DNA from: Pseudomonas xantholysinigenes
GTDB taxonomy: Bacteria; Pseudomonadota; Gammaproteobacteria; Pseudomonadales; Pseudomonadaceae
Length of the DNA stretch: 64,000 nt
Reading direction: 5' to 3'
Assembly: GCF_014268885.2 (NCBI RefSeq)
Contig: NZ_CP077095.1
Location: 1,125,001-1,189,000, forward strand
Shown: positions 1-7,380 of the stretch, in pieces
Layout: every line of letters starts with the position of its first letter
Position numbering within the stretch: the first letter of the stretch is position 1
Program-made: the position numbers and the translations under genes
The notes under the pieces: generated by a model
Told to the model about the DNA's origin: nothing
The model's input: only the letters and a program-made list of their open reading frames with translations
Database searches by the model: none

Positions 1-155
1 GTGCGCTGCATCAGGCGTGCGCCGACCCAGTCTTCCAGTTCTGCCAGATAACGTGAGATCACTGGCCGCGAAAGCCCTAGGTGATCGGCCGCGGCCGACT
101 GGCTGCCGAGGTCGACGACGGTGACGAAGACGCGCATGGCGTTCAGACGATCCAT
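1..155 (-). CDS. LysR-family transcriptional regulator, N-terminal part (cut by window edge)
   Basis: The reverse strand from 155 reads MDRLNAMRVFVTVVDLGSQS and continues through a winged helix-turn-helix with the typical LysR pattern (SAAADHLGLSRPVISRYLAELE). Only the first 51 residues are in the window; the effector-binding domain lies outside. The gene is divergent from the metallo-hydrolase at 261, which LysR regulators often control; that link is inference. The ATG at 155 begins the conserved N-terminal helix. Confidence 0.85.
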   Translation of the reverse strand, partial: MDRLNAMRVFVTVVDLGSQSAAADHLGLSRPVISRYLAELEDWVGARLMQR

Positions 156-260
156 GATTTGCCCGCTTTCAGAAACAAACTATGTCGCAGCATCGCATTT
201 TTTGTATTGGTTCGGGCAACTAAGCTTGGCTCCATCGTTCCCACACACAGGATTGCCCCA

Positions 261-1136
261 ATGTCGCTTTTCACCCCGCTGCGTGGCCTGTTGTTGGCCT
301 GCGTCACCCTGGCTGGCCAGGCCATGGCCACCGAACCCCTCAAGCTCGATGTCTACAACCCTGGCCACGCGGCCATCTTCCCGGTCAGCTCGGTCATCGT
401 CAGTGGCGCCCATGACGCCATCCTGGTCGATGCCCAGTTCGGCAAGGCCCAGGCCGAGCAGGTTGTCGAGCGCCTGCGCGCGGGTGGCAAGCAGCTGACT
501 ACCATCTACATCAGCCATGGTGACCCGGACTACTACTTTGGCCTGGACACCCTCACCCAGGCGTTCCCCAAGGCCCGGGTGGTCGCATCCGCCGCGACCG
601 TCGAGCACATTCGCCAGACCATGGATGCCAAACTGGCCTACTGGGGGCCGCAGATGGGCGCTGACAAACCGGCCAGGCTGGTGGTCCCACAGGTGCTCGC
701 CGGCAATCGCCTGGAGCTGGAAGGCCAGGCCCTGGAGGTCGTGGGGCTGGACGGCCCGCAGCCGGATCGCAGCTTCGTCTGGATTCCCTCGATCAAGGCC
801 GTGGTCGGTGGCGTGGTGGTTTCCGAGCACATCCATGTGTGGATGGCCGACACCCAGACCGCGCAATCCCATGCCGACTGGCTGAGCACCCTGGGCAAGA
901 TCGAACAGCTGGCGCCGCGCACCGTGATCCCGGGTCATTACCTGGGTGACAGCAGCCGTTCGCTGGACGCCGTGCGCTTTACCGCCGGCTACATTCGTGA
1001 TTTCGATGCCGAGGCCGCGAAAGCTGCCAATGCCGACGCCCTGATCGCGGCGATGAAAAAGCGCTACCCCGGCCTGGCCGACGAAAGCTCCCTGGAGCTG
1101 GGGGCCAAGGTCGCCAAGGGCGAGATGAAGTGGTAA
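261..1136 (+). CDS. Secreted metallo-beta-lactamase-fold hydrolase with atypical metal motif
   Basis: A 291-residue protein. The frame stays open further upstream, but the ATG at 261 starts a clear signal peptide (MSLFTPLRGLLLACVTLAGQ, cleavage near AMA-TEP), so I use it. The MBL fold is supported by ILVDAQFG, the metal loop, VVGGVVVSEHIHVWMAD and the late VIPGHYLGD histidine. The usual HxHxDH motif is replaced by H86-G-D-P-D90-Y, so the second histidine is Asp and the last is Tyr; metal content may differ from glyoxalase II-type enzymes. Substrate is unknown. The next gene starts 28 bp downstream on the same strand and is probably co-transcribed. Confidence 0.8.
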   Translation: MSLFTPLRGLLLACVTLAGQAMATEPLKLDVYNPGHAAIFPVSSVIVSGAHDAILVDAQFGKAQAEQVVERLRAGGKQLTTIYISHGDPDYYFGLDTLTQAFPKARVVASAATVEHIRQTMDAKLAYWGPQMGADKPARLVVPQVLAGNRLELEGQALEVVGLDGPQPDRSFVWIPSIKAVVGGVVVSEHIHVWMADTQTAQSHADWLSTLGKIEQLAPRTVIPGHYLGDSSRSLDAVRFTAGYIRDFDAEAAKAANADALIAAMKKRYPGLADESSLELGAKVAKGEMKW

Positions 1137-1164
1137 CCCCTTTCAACCTGTTGGAGTGTTTCCC

Positions 1165-1779
1165 ATGAGCAAGATCGTAATCATCGGCGCCACCGGGCGC
1201 GCCGGCAGCCAGTTGCTGGAAGAAGCCCTGCGTCGGGGTCACAGCGTGGTCGCCATCGCCCGTGATCCATCGCCGCTGCAAGGCCGCGCAGGGGTGACGG
1301 TCAAGGCCCTGGACGCCAAGGACAGCGCCGCCCTGCAGGCGGCGGTGAGCGGCTGCGACGCGGTGCTCAGCGCGGCGCATTTCGCCACCATTGAGCCACA
1401 GGCGATCATCGCGCCGGTCAAGGCGGCTGGGGTCAAGCGCCTGCTGGTGGTGGGGGGCGCCGGCAGCCTGCTGCTGCCCTCCGGGCAGCGGGTGATCGAC
1501 AGCCCGGACTTCCCCGAGGCCTACAAGGCCGAGGCCAGCGCCGGGGTGCGTTTTCTCGAGGCGCTGCGCCAGGAGGCCGGGCTGGACTGGACCTTCCTGT
1601 CTCCATCGGCGGAGTTCGTCGAGGGTGAGCGCACCGGGCATTACACCTTGGGCAAGGATCACCTGCTGATCGGCGCCGATGGCAAAAGCTGGATCACCTT
1701 TGCCGATTATGCGATCGCCATGCTCGACGAGCTGGAGAAATCGGCGCATTCGCGGGCACGGTTCACTGTGGGCTACTGA
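1165..1779 (+). CDS. NAD(P)-binding epimerase-like protein (YwnB/COG2910 type)
   Basis: A 204-residue Rossmann-fold protein opening with MSKIVIIGATGRAGSQLLEE, the GxxGxxG dinucleotide motif. LDWTFLSPSAEF and a C-terminal TFADYAIAMLDELE match the atypical short-chain/NmrA-like group that includes YwnB. The ATG at 1165 is chosen because GGAG lies 8 nt upstream. It probably forms an operon with the upstream metallo-hydrolase. Substrate is not predictable from sequence. Confidence 0.8.
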   Translation: MSKIVIIGATGRAGSQLLEEALRRGHSVVAIARDPSPLQGRAGVTVKALDAKDSAALQAAVSGCDAVLSAAHFATIEPQAIIAPVKAAGVKRLLVVGGAGSLLLPSGQRVIDSPDFPEAYKAEASAGVRFLEALRQEAGLDWTFLSPSAEFVEGERTGHYTLGKDHLLIGADGKSWITFADYAIAMLDELEKSAHSRARFTVGY

Positions 1780-1794
1780 GTCCACCGCGGTACT

Positions 1795-1926
1795 TGTAGG
1801 GGCGGCCTTGCCGAGGCGTCGGACCGGTCGGAAAGGGCTGCAACGCGGTCCCGGCGATCTTGGCGTAAATGCTGACATCCTGGGGCCATTGCACGGCCCT
1901 TTCGCGGCACAAGGCCGCTCCTACAG
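1795..1926. repeat. Inverted REP pair (tgtaggggcggcctt ... aaggccgctcctaca)
   Basis: Two outward-facing arms of a putida-type intergenic repeat flank about 90 bp. The left arm reads tgtaggggcggccttgccg; the right arm reads gcggcacaaggccgctcctaca. The same arm family recurs near 41.8 and 56.5 kb. The right end enters the stop codon of the convergent LysR gene. Confidence 0.8.
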
Positions 1927-2802
1927 GGATTGCGCAAGGCTTGAGGCTCGTGCCTGCAGCCACTCCATCAACTCGACCAACCCCGTGGGCATGGTCTTCG
2001 ACGGGCTCACCAGGTAATACCCCTTCCCGGTCGTCACCTTAAGTGCGAACGGCATGCACAACCGGCCAGCGTGCAGATCATCGCCAATCAGCGCAAAGTC
2101 GCCGATGGCGATTCCCGTCCCTTGGGACGCCATGGCCATCGCCATGTCCAGCGTCTCGAAGTGCTGTTTCGGCCCTTGGGGCTCGAATCCGGCACTGGCC
2201 GCCTGCAACCACAACCGCCAGTCATGCTCGTCGCGCGAGGGGTGCAACAGCATCTGCCGCGTCAAGTCCTGCAACTGCATTGGCCCTTGGCCAAGCGACG
2301 GTGCGCAGACGGGTGTCAGCTGTTCGTCGAACAATTTGCGCACCTGCAGCCCATGATTGGGCGCGGCACCGTACACCACGGCGGCATCGAAGCCTTCGCG
2401 GCGAAAGTCCACGCCATGTTGCACCGTGGTGGTCAGTTCCACCGGCACATCCGGGCGCAGCGCCTGCCATTCCATCAAGCGTGGCAACAACCAGCGCATC
2501 ACACAGGTGGGCGCCTTCAATTGCAAGGTGGCGCTGCGGCCGCCCACCTCACGTACGCCTTGCTCGATCAAGGCAAAGATCTGCTGCACTCGCGGTAGCC
2601 AGTCCTGGCCTTCGCGGGTCAGCGCCAGGCCCCTTGCCTGGCGTTGGAACAGCGCATAGCCCAGGTGCGCCTCGAGTGCGGCGATCTGCCGGCTGACGGC
2701 GCCTTGGCTGATGTGCAACTGCTGCCCGGCACGGGTGAAATTGCAGCACTGGGCGGTGATCAGGAAGGTGTGCAAGGCCGGCAGGGGAGGCAAGCGCTTC
2801 AT
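1921..2802 (-). CDS. GcvA-like LysR-family transcriptional regulator
   Basis: A 293-residue protein starting MKRLPPLPALHTFLITAQ, the signature opening of GcvA-type LysR regulators. The HTH is FTRAGQQLHISQGAVSRQIAALEAHLG, followed by a periplasmic-binding-like effector domain (PDVPVELTT, GFDAAVVYGAAP). The longer upstream frame is not used because it lacks LysR sequence; ATG 2802 fits the family. It is divergent from the probable aruI gene over a 112-bp gap, so that gene is the likely target. The final codons and TAG stop lie in the end of a REP element. Confidence 0.88.
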   Translation of the reverse strand: MKRLPPLPALHTFLITAQCCNFTRAGQQLHISQGAVSRQIAALEAHLGYALFQRQARGLALTREGQDWLPRVQQIFALIEQGVREVGGRSATLQLKAPTCVMRWLLPRLMEWQALRPDVPVELTTTVQHGVDFRREGFDAAVVYGAAPNHGLQVRKLFDEQLTPVCAPSLGQGPMQLQDLTRQMLLHPSRDEHDWRLWLQAASAGFEPQGPKQHFETLDMAMAMASQGTGIAIGDFALIGDDLHAGRLCMPFALKVTTGKGYYLVSPSKTMPTGLVELMEWLQARASSLAQSL

Positions 2803-2892
2803 GTTGGTAAGCCATGTTTTCAGGTCATGGCTAGTATGTGATTTTTTGCATTGTGGCGGTAGCCGACAGTTGTTTCCATGAGCAGCGATTTC

Positions 2893-2900
2893 AACAAGAA
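2893..2900 (+). promoter_or_regulatory. Putative Hfq/Crc CA motif (AACAAGAA)
   Basis: AACAAGAA matches AAnAAnAA and ends 14 nt before the probable aruI start. Such motifs near ribosome binding sites are bound by Hfq with Crc in Pseudomonas. Functional assignment is inference. Confidence 0.5.
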
Positions 2901-2914
2901 TCGGGTATTCGATA

Positions 2915-4552
2915 ATGGCAACCTGCGGCGAAGTGCTGGTCAAACTCCTCGAAGACTATGGCGTCGATCATGTCTTTGGCATTCCTGGTGTGCATACCGT
3001 CGAGCTGTACCGTGGCCTGGCGGCCTCGTCGATCCGCCATGTCACGCCGCGCCACGAGCAGGGCGCCGGATTCATGGCCGATGGTTACGCGCGCACCCGT
3101 GGCAAGCCCGGGGTGTGCTTCATCATCACCGGGCCGGGCATGACCAACATCACCACGGCCATGGGCCAGGCCTACGCCGACTCGATTCCGATGCTGGTGA
3201 TTTCCAGCGTTCAATCCCGCGACCAACTCGGCGGCGGGCGTGGCAAGTTGCACGAGTTGCCCAACCAGTCCGCTTTGGTGGCGGGTGTAGCAGCCTTCTC
3301 GCAGACCCTTATGAGCGCCGATGACCTGCCGCAGGTGCTGGCCCGCGCCTTCGCCGTGTTCGACGGTGCGCGGCCGCGTCCGGTGCATATCGAGATACCG
3401 CTGGATGTGCTGGTCGAGCAGGCCGATCACTTGCTGGCCGCCCGCCCGGTGCGTACCGCTCGCGCCGGGGCCGCGCCGCTGGCGGTGCAGCAGATGGCCG
3501 CGCGCCTGGCCAAGGCCCAGCGGCCGTTGCTGCTTGCCGGTGGCGGTGCCTTGTCTGCTGGCCCTGCGCTTGCCCGTCTGGCCGAGCATCTGCAGGCACC
3601 AGTGGCCCTGACCATCAATGCCAAGGGCCTGCTGCCAGCGAGCCATCCGTTGCAGATCGGCTCGACCCAGACCCTGCCGGCCACCCGCGCGCTGGTGGCC
3701 GAGGCCGATGTGGTGCTGGCTATCGGCACCGAGCTGGCCGAGACTGACTACGACGTGACGTTCAAGGGGGGCTTCGAGATCCCCGGCAGCCTGCTGCGCA
3801 TTGATATCGACCCCGACCAGACCGTGCGCAACTACTTGCCGGAGCTGGCCCTGGTGGCGGATGCCGAACAGGCGCTCGAGGCCCTGCTGGTGGCCCTGGC
3901 GATGCAGCCGCAGCCACCGCGCGAGTCTAGCTGGGGCGCGGCCCGCGCCGCCCGTTTGCGGGCCGACAACGCGGCCACCTGGGATCAACCGACCCTCAGC
4001 CAGACGCGCCTGCTGACCAGCATCCTGGCGGCGCTGCCCAATGCCATTCTGGTTGGTGATTCGACCCAGCCGGTGTACACCGGCAACCTGACCCTGGACA
4101 TGGCCCGGCCACGTCGCTGGTTCAACGCCTCGACCGGCTACGGCACCCTGGGCTATGCCTTGCCGGCGGCCATGGGCGCCTGGTTGGGCAGTGCCGAGGT
4201 GCGTGCTGACCGAGCACCCACGGTGTGCCTGATCGGCGACGGCGGCTTGCAGTTCACCTTGCCGGAGCTGGCCAGCGCGGTGGAGGCGCAGGTGCCGCTG
4301 ATCGTGCTGCTGTGGAACAACCAGGGGTATGAGGAAATCAAGAAATACATGGTCAACCGGGCCATCGAGCCCGTTGGGGTGGAGATTCATACTCCGGATT
4401 TCATAGGCGTGGCGCGGGCCTTGGGAGCGGCGGCCGAGGATGTCGCCGACGTGGCGCAGTTGCAGGCGGCGCTGGGGCGGGCGGTGGAACGCCAGGGGCC
4501 GACGTTGATCCAGGTGGATCAACGCCAATGGCAGGCAGCGGTACAGGGGTAG
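2915..4552 (+). CDS. aruI: ThDP-dependent decarboxylase, probable 5-guanidino-2-oxopentanoate decarboxylase
   Basis: A 545-residue enzyme of the acetolactate synthase/benzoylformate decarboxylase superfamily. The catalytic Glu48 is in RHEQGAGFMADGYAR, and the ThDP/Mg site is GDGG at 441 to WNNQG. Order is PYR, central, PP domain. The N-terminus (MATCGEVLVKLLEDYGVDHV) and overall sequence resemble Pseudomonas AruI, which decarboxylates 2-ketoarginine in the arginine transaminase pathway; this is from memory, so another 2-oxoacid decarboxylase is possible. No aruH transaminase is nearby. A LysR gene is divergent. Confidence 0.7.
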   Translation: MATCGEVLVKLLEDYGVDHVFGIPGVHTVELYRGLAASSIRHVTPRHEQGAGFMADGYARTRGKPGVCFIITGPGMTNITTAMGQAYADSIPMLVISSVQSRDQLGGGRGKLHELPNQSALVAGVAAFSQTLMSADDLPQVLARAFAVFDGARPRPVHIEIPLDVLVEQADHLLAARPVRTARAGAAPLAVQQMAARLAKAQRPLLLAGGGALSAGPALARLAEHLQAPVALTINAKGLLPASHPLQIGSTQTLPATRALVAEADVVLAIGTELAETDYDVTFKGGFEIPGSLLRIDIDPDQTVRNYLPELALVADAEQALEALLVALAMQPQPPRESSWGAARAARLRADNAATWDQPTLSQTRLLTSILAALPNAILVGDSTQPVYTGNLTLDMARPRRWFNASTGYGTLGYALPAAMGAWLGSAEVRADRAPTVCLIGDGGLQFTLPELASAVEAQVPLIVLLWNNQGYEEIKKYMVNRAIEPVGVEIHTPDFIGVARALGAAAEDVADVAQLQAALGRAVERQGPTLIQVDQRQWQAAVQG

Positions 4553-4560
4553 GTCAAAAC

Positions 4561-4593
4561 CCTGTGGACGCCAGCAAGGCTGGCGTCCACAGG
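4561..4593. terminator. Perfect 15-bp hairpin between convergent genes
   Basis: cctgtggacgccagc and its exact complement are separated by aag. The hairpin sits between the ThDP gene stop (4552) and the convergent AraC-gene stop (4601), so it can end transcripts from both sides. Its core (cgccagcaaggctggcg) recurs at 50553-50569 after nadB. Confidence 0.7.
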
Positions 4594-4600
4594 GAGGTTA

Positions 4601-5521
4601 TCAGCCTGCTTGCGCTCGCAGCCTGGCGACATCGCGGATCGGCGGGGCGCCGTACAGGCGGCTGTATTCGCGGCTGAACTGCGACGGGCTTTCATACCCG
4701 ACCCGATACCCCGCCACCGCCGCCTCCAGCCCGTCATTGAGCATCAACCGCCGCGCCTCCTGCAGGCGCAGTTGCTTCTGGTACTGCAATGGGCTCATCG
4801 AGGTCACCGCCTTGAACCGGTGGTGCAGTGTCGAGGTACTGAGATTGACCTCGCGGGCCAGGTCCTCGATGCGCAGTGGCTGCTGGTAATGCTGGTTGAG
4901 CCAGGCGATGGCCTGGGACACCCGGTGGGTCTGGCTGTTGGCCAGGGCAATTTCATACAGGCGATGCCCCTGGGGGCCACGCAGCAGGCGATAGAAGATC
5001 TCGCGACGGATCAGTGGCGCGAGGATAGGGATATCCCGCGGCGAGTCCAGCAGTTGGACCAGGCGAATGAGCGCATCGAGCAGCGGCGGGTCGCTCTTCT
5101 CCACGTACAGGCCACGCCCCGAAGGGCGGTTGGGCACCATCATCGGGCTGCTTTCGGCGATCAGCTGGCTCAATTGCGCGGGGTCGATATCCAGGCGCAA
5201 GGCAAGTGCCGGTTGTTCCGGGCTGGCCTTGAGCAGCGCGCCGCTGATCGGCAAGGTCACCGACACCACCATGTAGTGCAAGGGGTCGTAGGCGTAGTGC
5301 TCATCCCCGAGGATCAGGGTCTTGCTGCCCTGGGCCAGGATGCACAGCGCCGGTTGGGCCAGGGCGGGCATGCCACGAATTTCTTCCTGGTAGCACGTGA
5401 GGTACAGGTCGTCGATGGCCGAGGCCGGGCCGTGGGGCTCGCCGGCGTGGCGCTGGATCAGCGTGGCCAGCGCCTGGCGCTGGGGTTCCAGAGTCGGGTC
5501 GAAGGGCGGGGACAGGGTCAT
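4601..5521 (-). CDS. AraC-family transcriptional regulator with AraC_N (cupin) domain
   Basis: A 306-residue protein. Residues about 30-180 are an AraC_N-type sensor domain (PALCILAQGSKTLILGDEHYAYDP, YMVVSVTLPISG). The C-terminal two-HTH domain contains IEDLAREVNLSTSTLHHRFKAV and MSPLQYQKQLRLQEARRLML. This YqhC-like subgroup often controls a divergent or adjacent oxidoreductase. Here the divergent gene is the small ABM-domain monooxygenase at 5719, and a 24-bp perfect inverted repeat lies between them. Confidence 0.88.
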   Translation of the reverse strand: MTLSPPFDPTLEPQRQALATLIQRHAGEPHGPASAIDDLYLTCYQEEIRGMPALAQPALCILAQGSKTLILGDEHYAYDPLHYMVVSVTLPISGALLKASPEQPALALRLDIDPAQLSQLIAESSPMMVPNRPSGRGLYVEKSDPPLLDALIRLVQLLDSPRDIPILAPLIRREIFYRLLRGPQGHRLYEIALANSQTHRVSQAIAWLNQHYQQPLRIEDLAREVNLSTSTLHHRFKAVTSMSPLQYQKQLRLQEARRLMLNDGLEAAVAGYRVGYESPSQFSREYSRLYGAPPIRDVARLRAQAG

Positions 5522-5582
5522 GGCGGGTTTCCTCTTGACCTGCGCAGCATAGGTTTGGGCAATGCCGGGCGCTAGTCAAAAG

Positions 5583-5638
5583 CTGCCGGGCGATTGCCTG
5601 ATCCTGCCGCGCGACAGGATCAGGCAATCGCCCGGCAG
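5583..5638. promoter_or_regulatory. 24-bp perfect inverted repeat in AraC/monooxygenase divergent region
   Basis: Arms at 5583-5606 and 5615-5638 are exact reverse complements around an 8-nt spacer (ccgcgcga). It lies 62 bp from the AraC start and about 80 bp from the monooxygenase start. It may be the AraC-family operator or a cruciform/attenuator. It does not match the REP arms found elsewhere in the window. Confidence 0.75.
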
Positions 5639-5718
5639 TAATGGCCTAACGCTGCGCGCGGGGTGGCGCCTAACCTTGGCAGCCTGGTTATCGCCCCTTC
5701 GCTTCAAGGAGATCGTTC

Positions 5719-6012
5719 ATGGCCCATCAGCAACCGGTCACTCACCTGGCGTTCATCCGTGCCAGCAACGGTCGTTCAGCGGAGCTTGGCGTGCGCCTGC
5801 GTGACTTGCTCGAACCTTCGTTGCGGGCGCCTGGCTGCCTGAGTTTCAGTGTGCAGCGTTCGCAGGTCGATGCCGACCTGTGGCTACTCAGTGGCAGTTG
5901 GCGCGACCAGCAGGCGATGAGCGGCTATTTCGCCTCGCCGACGTTGGATGTGTTTGGCGAACTGGTCCAGCAGCAGGTGGTCAGCAGCCTGGACCTTCAC
6001 ACCTTCGCTTAG
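5719..6012 (+). CDS. Antibiotic biosynthesis monooxygenase (ABM) domain protein
   Basis: A 97-residue single-domain protein with a dimeric alpha/beta-barrel ABM pattern: THLAFIRASNGRSAELGVRLRDLLEPS, APGCLSFSVQRSQ, WLLSGSWRDQQAMSGYFASP. Members include quinol monooxygenases and stress-response proteins without cofactor. AAGGAG upstream supports the ATG at 5719. It is divergent from an AraC regulator that probably controls it. Confidence 0.8.
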   Translation: MAHQQPVTHLAFIRASNGRSAELGVRLRDLLEPSLRAPGCLSFSVQRSQVDADLWLLSGSWRDQQAMSGYFASPTLDVFGELVQQQVVSSLDLHTFA

Positions 6013-6054
6013 TGTGTAGAATGCCGCCCCTCGATCAATCAGGCGGAGTGCAGC

Positions 6055-6288
6055 ATGGCACGTAGAGAATTCCCCCACTTCGAAGCGGTGTCGGCGATGG
6101 TGCCGGTGGAAGGCGGCGGCTACCACGCGGCGATCGCCGTCAAGGCCCTGGGCATGGGCGGCGCGCCGCGTTTCCACAAGGTCCTCGATGGCCAGGTCTT
6201 CAACAGTGCACTGGCGGCCGACGAGGCCGCCAGTGCCGAACTCGCGCGCCTGCAAGGCGTGGGCGAGGAAGGTGAGCTGTTGTTCTGA
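6055..6288 (+). CDS. Conserved hypothetical small protein
   Basis: A 77-residue protein, MARREFPHFEAVSAMVPVEG to ELARLQGVGEEGELLF, without signal peptide or membrane segment. It resembles small conserved Pseudomonas proteins of unknown function. It follows the ABM gene by 42 bp and could be co-transcribed. Its stop is immediately beside the convergent flavin reductase stop (6290). Confidence 0.65.
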   Translation: MARREFPHFEAVSAMVPVEGGGYHAAIAVKALGMGGAPRFHKVLDGQVFNSALAADEAASAELARLQGVGEEGELLF

Positions 6289-6289
6289 A

Positions 6290-6895
6290 TCAGGCTTGCG
6301 GGCGGGTCATCTTGAACAGCTCGCCCAGGGCGAAGTAGTCCGCCGGGCCGCCACCGCGCAGGATCGGTTCGGCGGCGGCAGTGTCGTAGATACCGTCCTT
6401 GAGCAGGTGTTCGGCAATGTGCACGGCCACCACCTCGCCGAGGATCAGCCAGCTCGGCACCAATTCCTGGTCGGCGCGCTTGAGCTGGACGATCTGGCTG
6501 ACCTTGCACTCGAAGCTCACCGGGCTCTCGCCTACCCGGGGTACGGCGACCACCCGCGACGCGCTTGGGGTCAGGCCGCTGAGGGCGAACTCATCGATAT
6601 CCGCAGCCACCGCGGCGCAGCTCTGGTTCATCTGCTCGGCCAGCGGGCGGGTGGCCAGGTTCCAGACGAACTCGCCGGTCTGCTCGATGTTGTTCAGGCT
6701 GTCTTTGCGCCCGACGCTGCAGAAACCGATGATCGGCGGAATGTAGTTGAAGGCGTTGAAGAAACTGTAGGGCGCCAGGTTCAGGCGGCCTTCACGGTCG
6801 TGGCTGGAAATCCAGCCGATGGGGCGTGGGCCGACAATGGCGTTGAAGGGGTCGTGGGGCAGGCCGTGGCCTTTGGCGGGTTCGTAGTAGTACAT
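6290..6895 (-). CDS. Flavin reductase-family (FMN-binding split-barrel) protein
   Basis: A 201-residue protein. MYYYEPAKGHGLPHDPFNAI, VGPRPIGWISSHDREGRLNLAPYSFFN, and VWNLATRPLAEQMNQSC are typical of the flavoredoxin/flavin reductase-like family that binds FMN. The frame stays open for 30 more codons upstream, but the ATG at 6895 begins the conserved domain. The physiological partner is unknown and nothing adjacent is an obvious partner monooxygenase. Confidence 0.83.
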   Translation of the reverse strand: MYYYEPAKGHGLPHDPFNAIVGPRPIGWISSHDREGRLNLAPYSFFNAFNYIPPIIGFCSVGRKDSLNNIEQTGEFVWNLATRPLAEQMNQSCAAVAADIDEFALSGLTPSASRVVAVPRVGESPVSFECKVSQIVQLKRADQELVPSWLILGEVVAVHIAEHLLKDGIYDTAAAEPILRGGGPADYFALGELFKMTRPQA

Positions 6896-6975
6896 CTGAG
6901 CAAGGCCGTGAGGCCCTTCCTGGTGGAGGACGAGGCGTCTAGTGTGCCAAGCCTTGGCCCGGCTGAAAATGCTCA

Positions 6976-6995
6976 AGCCCGGCAAGTGCCGGGCT
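6976..6995 (-). terminator. Hairpin after the repeat-protein gene
   Basis: agcccggca / tgccgggct with a 2-nt spacer. On the minus strand it follows the stop at 7015 and is followed by a T-rich stretch (TTGAGCATTTTC), which fits an intrinsic terminator. Confidence 0.6.
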
Positions 6996-7014
6996 GGGGG
7001 GTGTGCATCGCGGA

Positions 7015-7380
7015 TCAGCTGAAGCGTTGGCCGTTGGTACGGTCGAAACCGTCTTCGGCGAAGCGTTGGCCGTTGGTGCGGTCGAAACCGTCTTCGGCGA
7101 AGCGTTGGCCGTTGGTACGGTCGAAACCGTCTTCTGCGAAGCGCTGGCCGTTGGTGCGGTCGAAACCGTCTTCGGCGAAGCGTTGGCCGTTGGTGCGGTC
7201 GAAACCGTCTTCGGCAAAGCGTTGGCCATTGGTGCGGTCGAAACCATCTTCTGCGTAGTTCACCGATTGGCTCTGTGCGGCAGCAAAGCTGTGGGCATTG
7301 GTGCGGTCGAAGCCATCTTCCGCGAAAGCACCGGTGGCCAGCACCGAGAAGGCCAGGGTAAGGATCAGTTTGTTTTTCAT
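7015..7380 (-). CDS. Secreted protein of tandem 13-residue repeats (AEDGFDRTNGQRF)
   Basis: A 121-residue protein. The signal peptide is MKNKLILTLAFSVLATGAFA. A first variant unit (AEDGFDRTNAHSF plus AAAQSQSVNY) is followed by six identical copies of AEDGFDRTNGQRF and a final serine. The DNA units are 39 bp (7021-7254) and differ only at synonymous sites, so the peptide, not the DNA, is being conserved. TGGAG upstream supports the ATG at 7380. Each unit begins just after an A-E bond like that left by signal peptidase. Function is unknown; metal binding, peptide precursor or surface roles are only possibilities. Confidence 0.8.
   Translation of the reverse strand: MKNKLILTLAFSVLATGAFAEDGFDRTNAHSFAAAQSQSVNYAEDGFDRTNGQRFAEDGFDRTNGQRFAEDGFDRTNGQRFAEDGFDRTNGQRFAEDGFDRTNGQRFAEDGFDRTNGQRFS
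7021..7254. repeat. Six tandem 39-bp units inside the repeat-protein gene
   Basis: Units begin at 7021, 7060, 7099, 7138, 7177 and 7216. The plus-strand unit is gaagcgttggccgttggtrc followed by 19 more bases. No spacers separate units, so this is a coding minisatellite, not a CRISPR array. Confidence 0.95.

Noticed and set aside
2891..4528. 545-residue minus-strand ORF opposite the ThDP enzyme
   Set aside because: Shadow of the GDG-containing ThDP gene; no recognizable domain.
7021..7254. Possible CRISPR array (39-bp repeats)
   Set aside because: Units are directly adjacent without unique spacers and are entirely coding. No cas genes are near.
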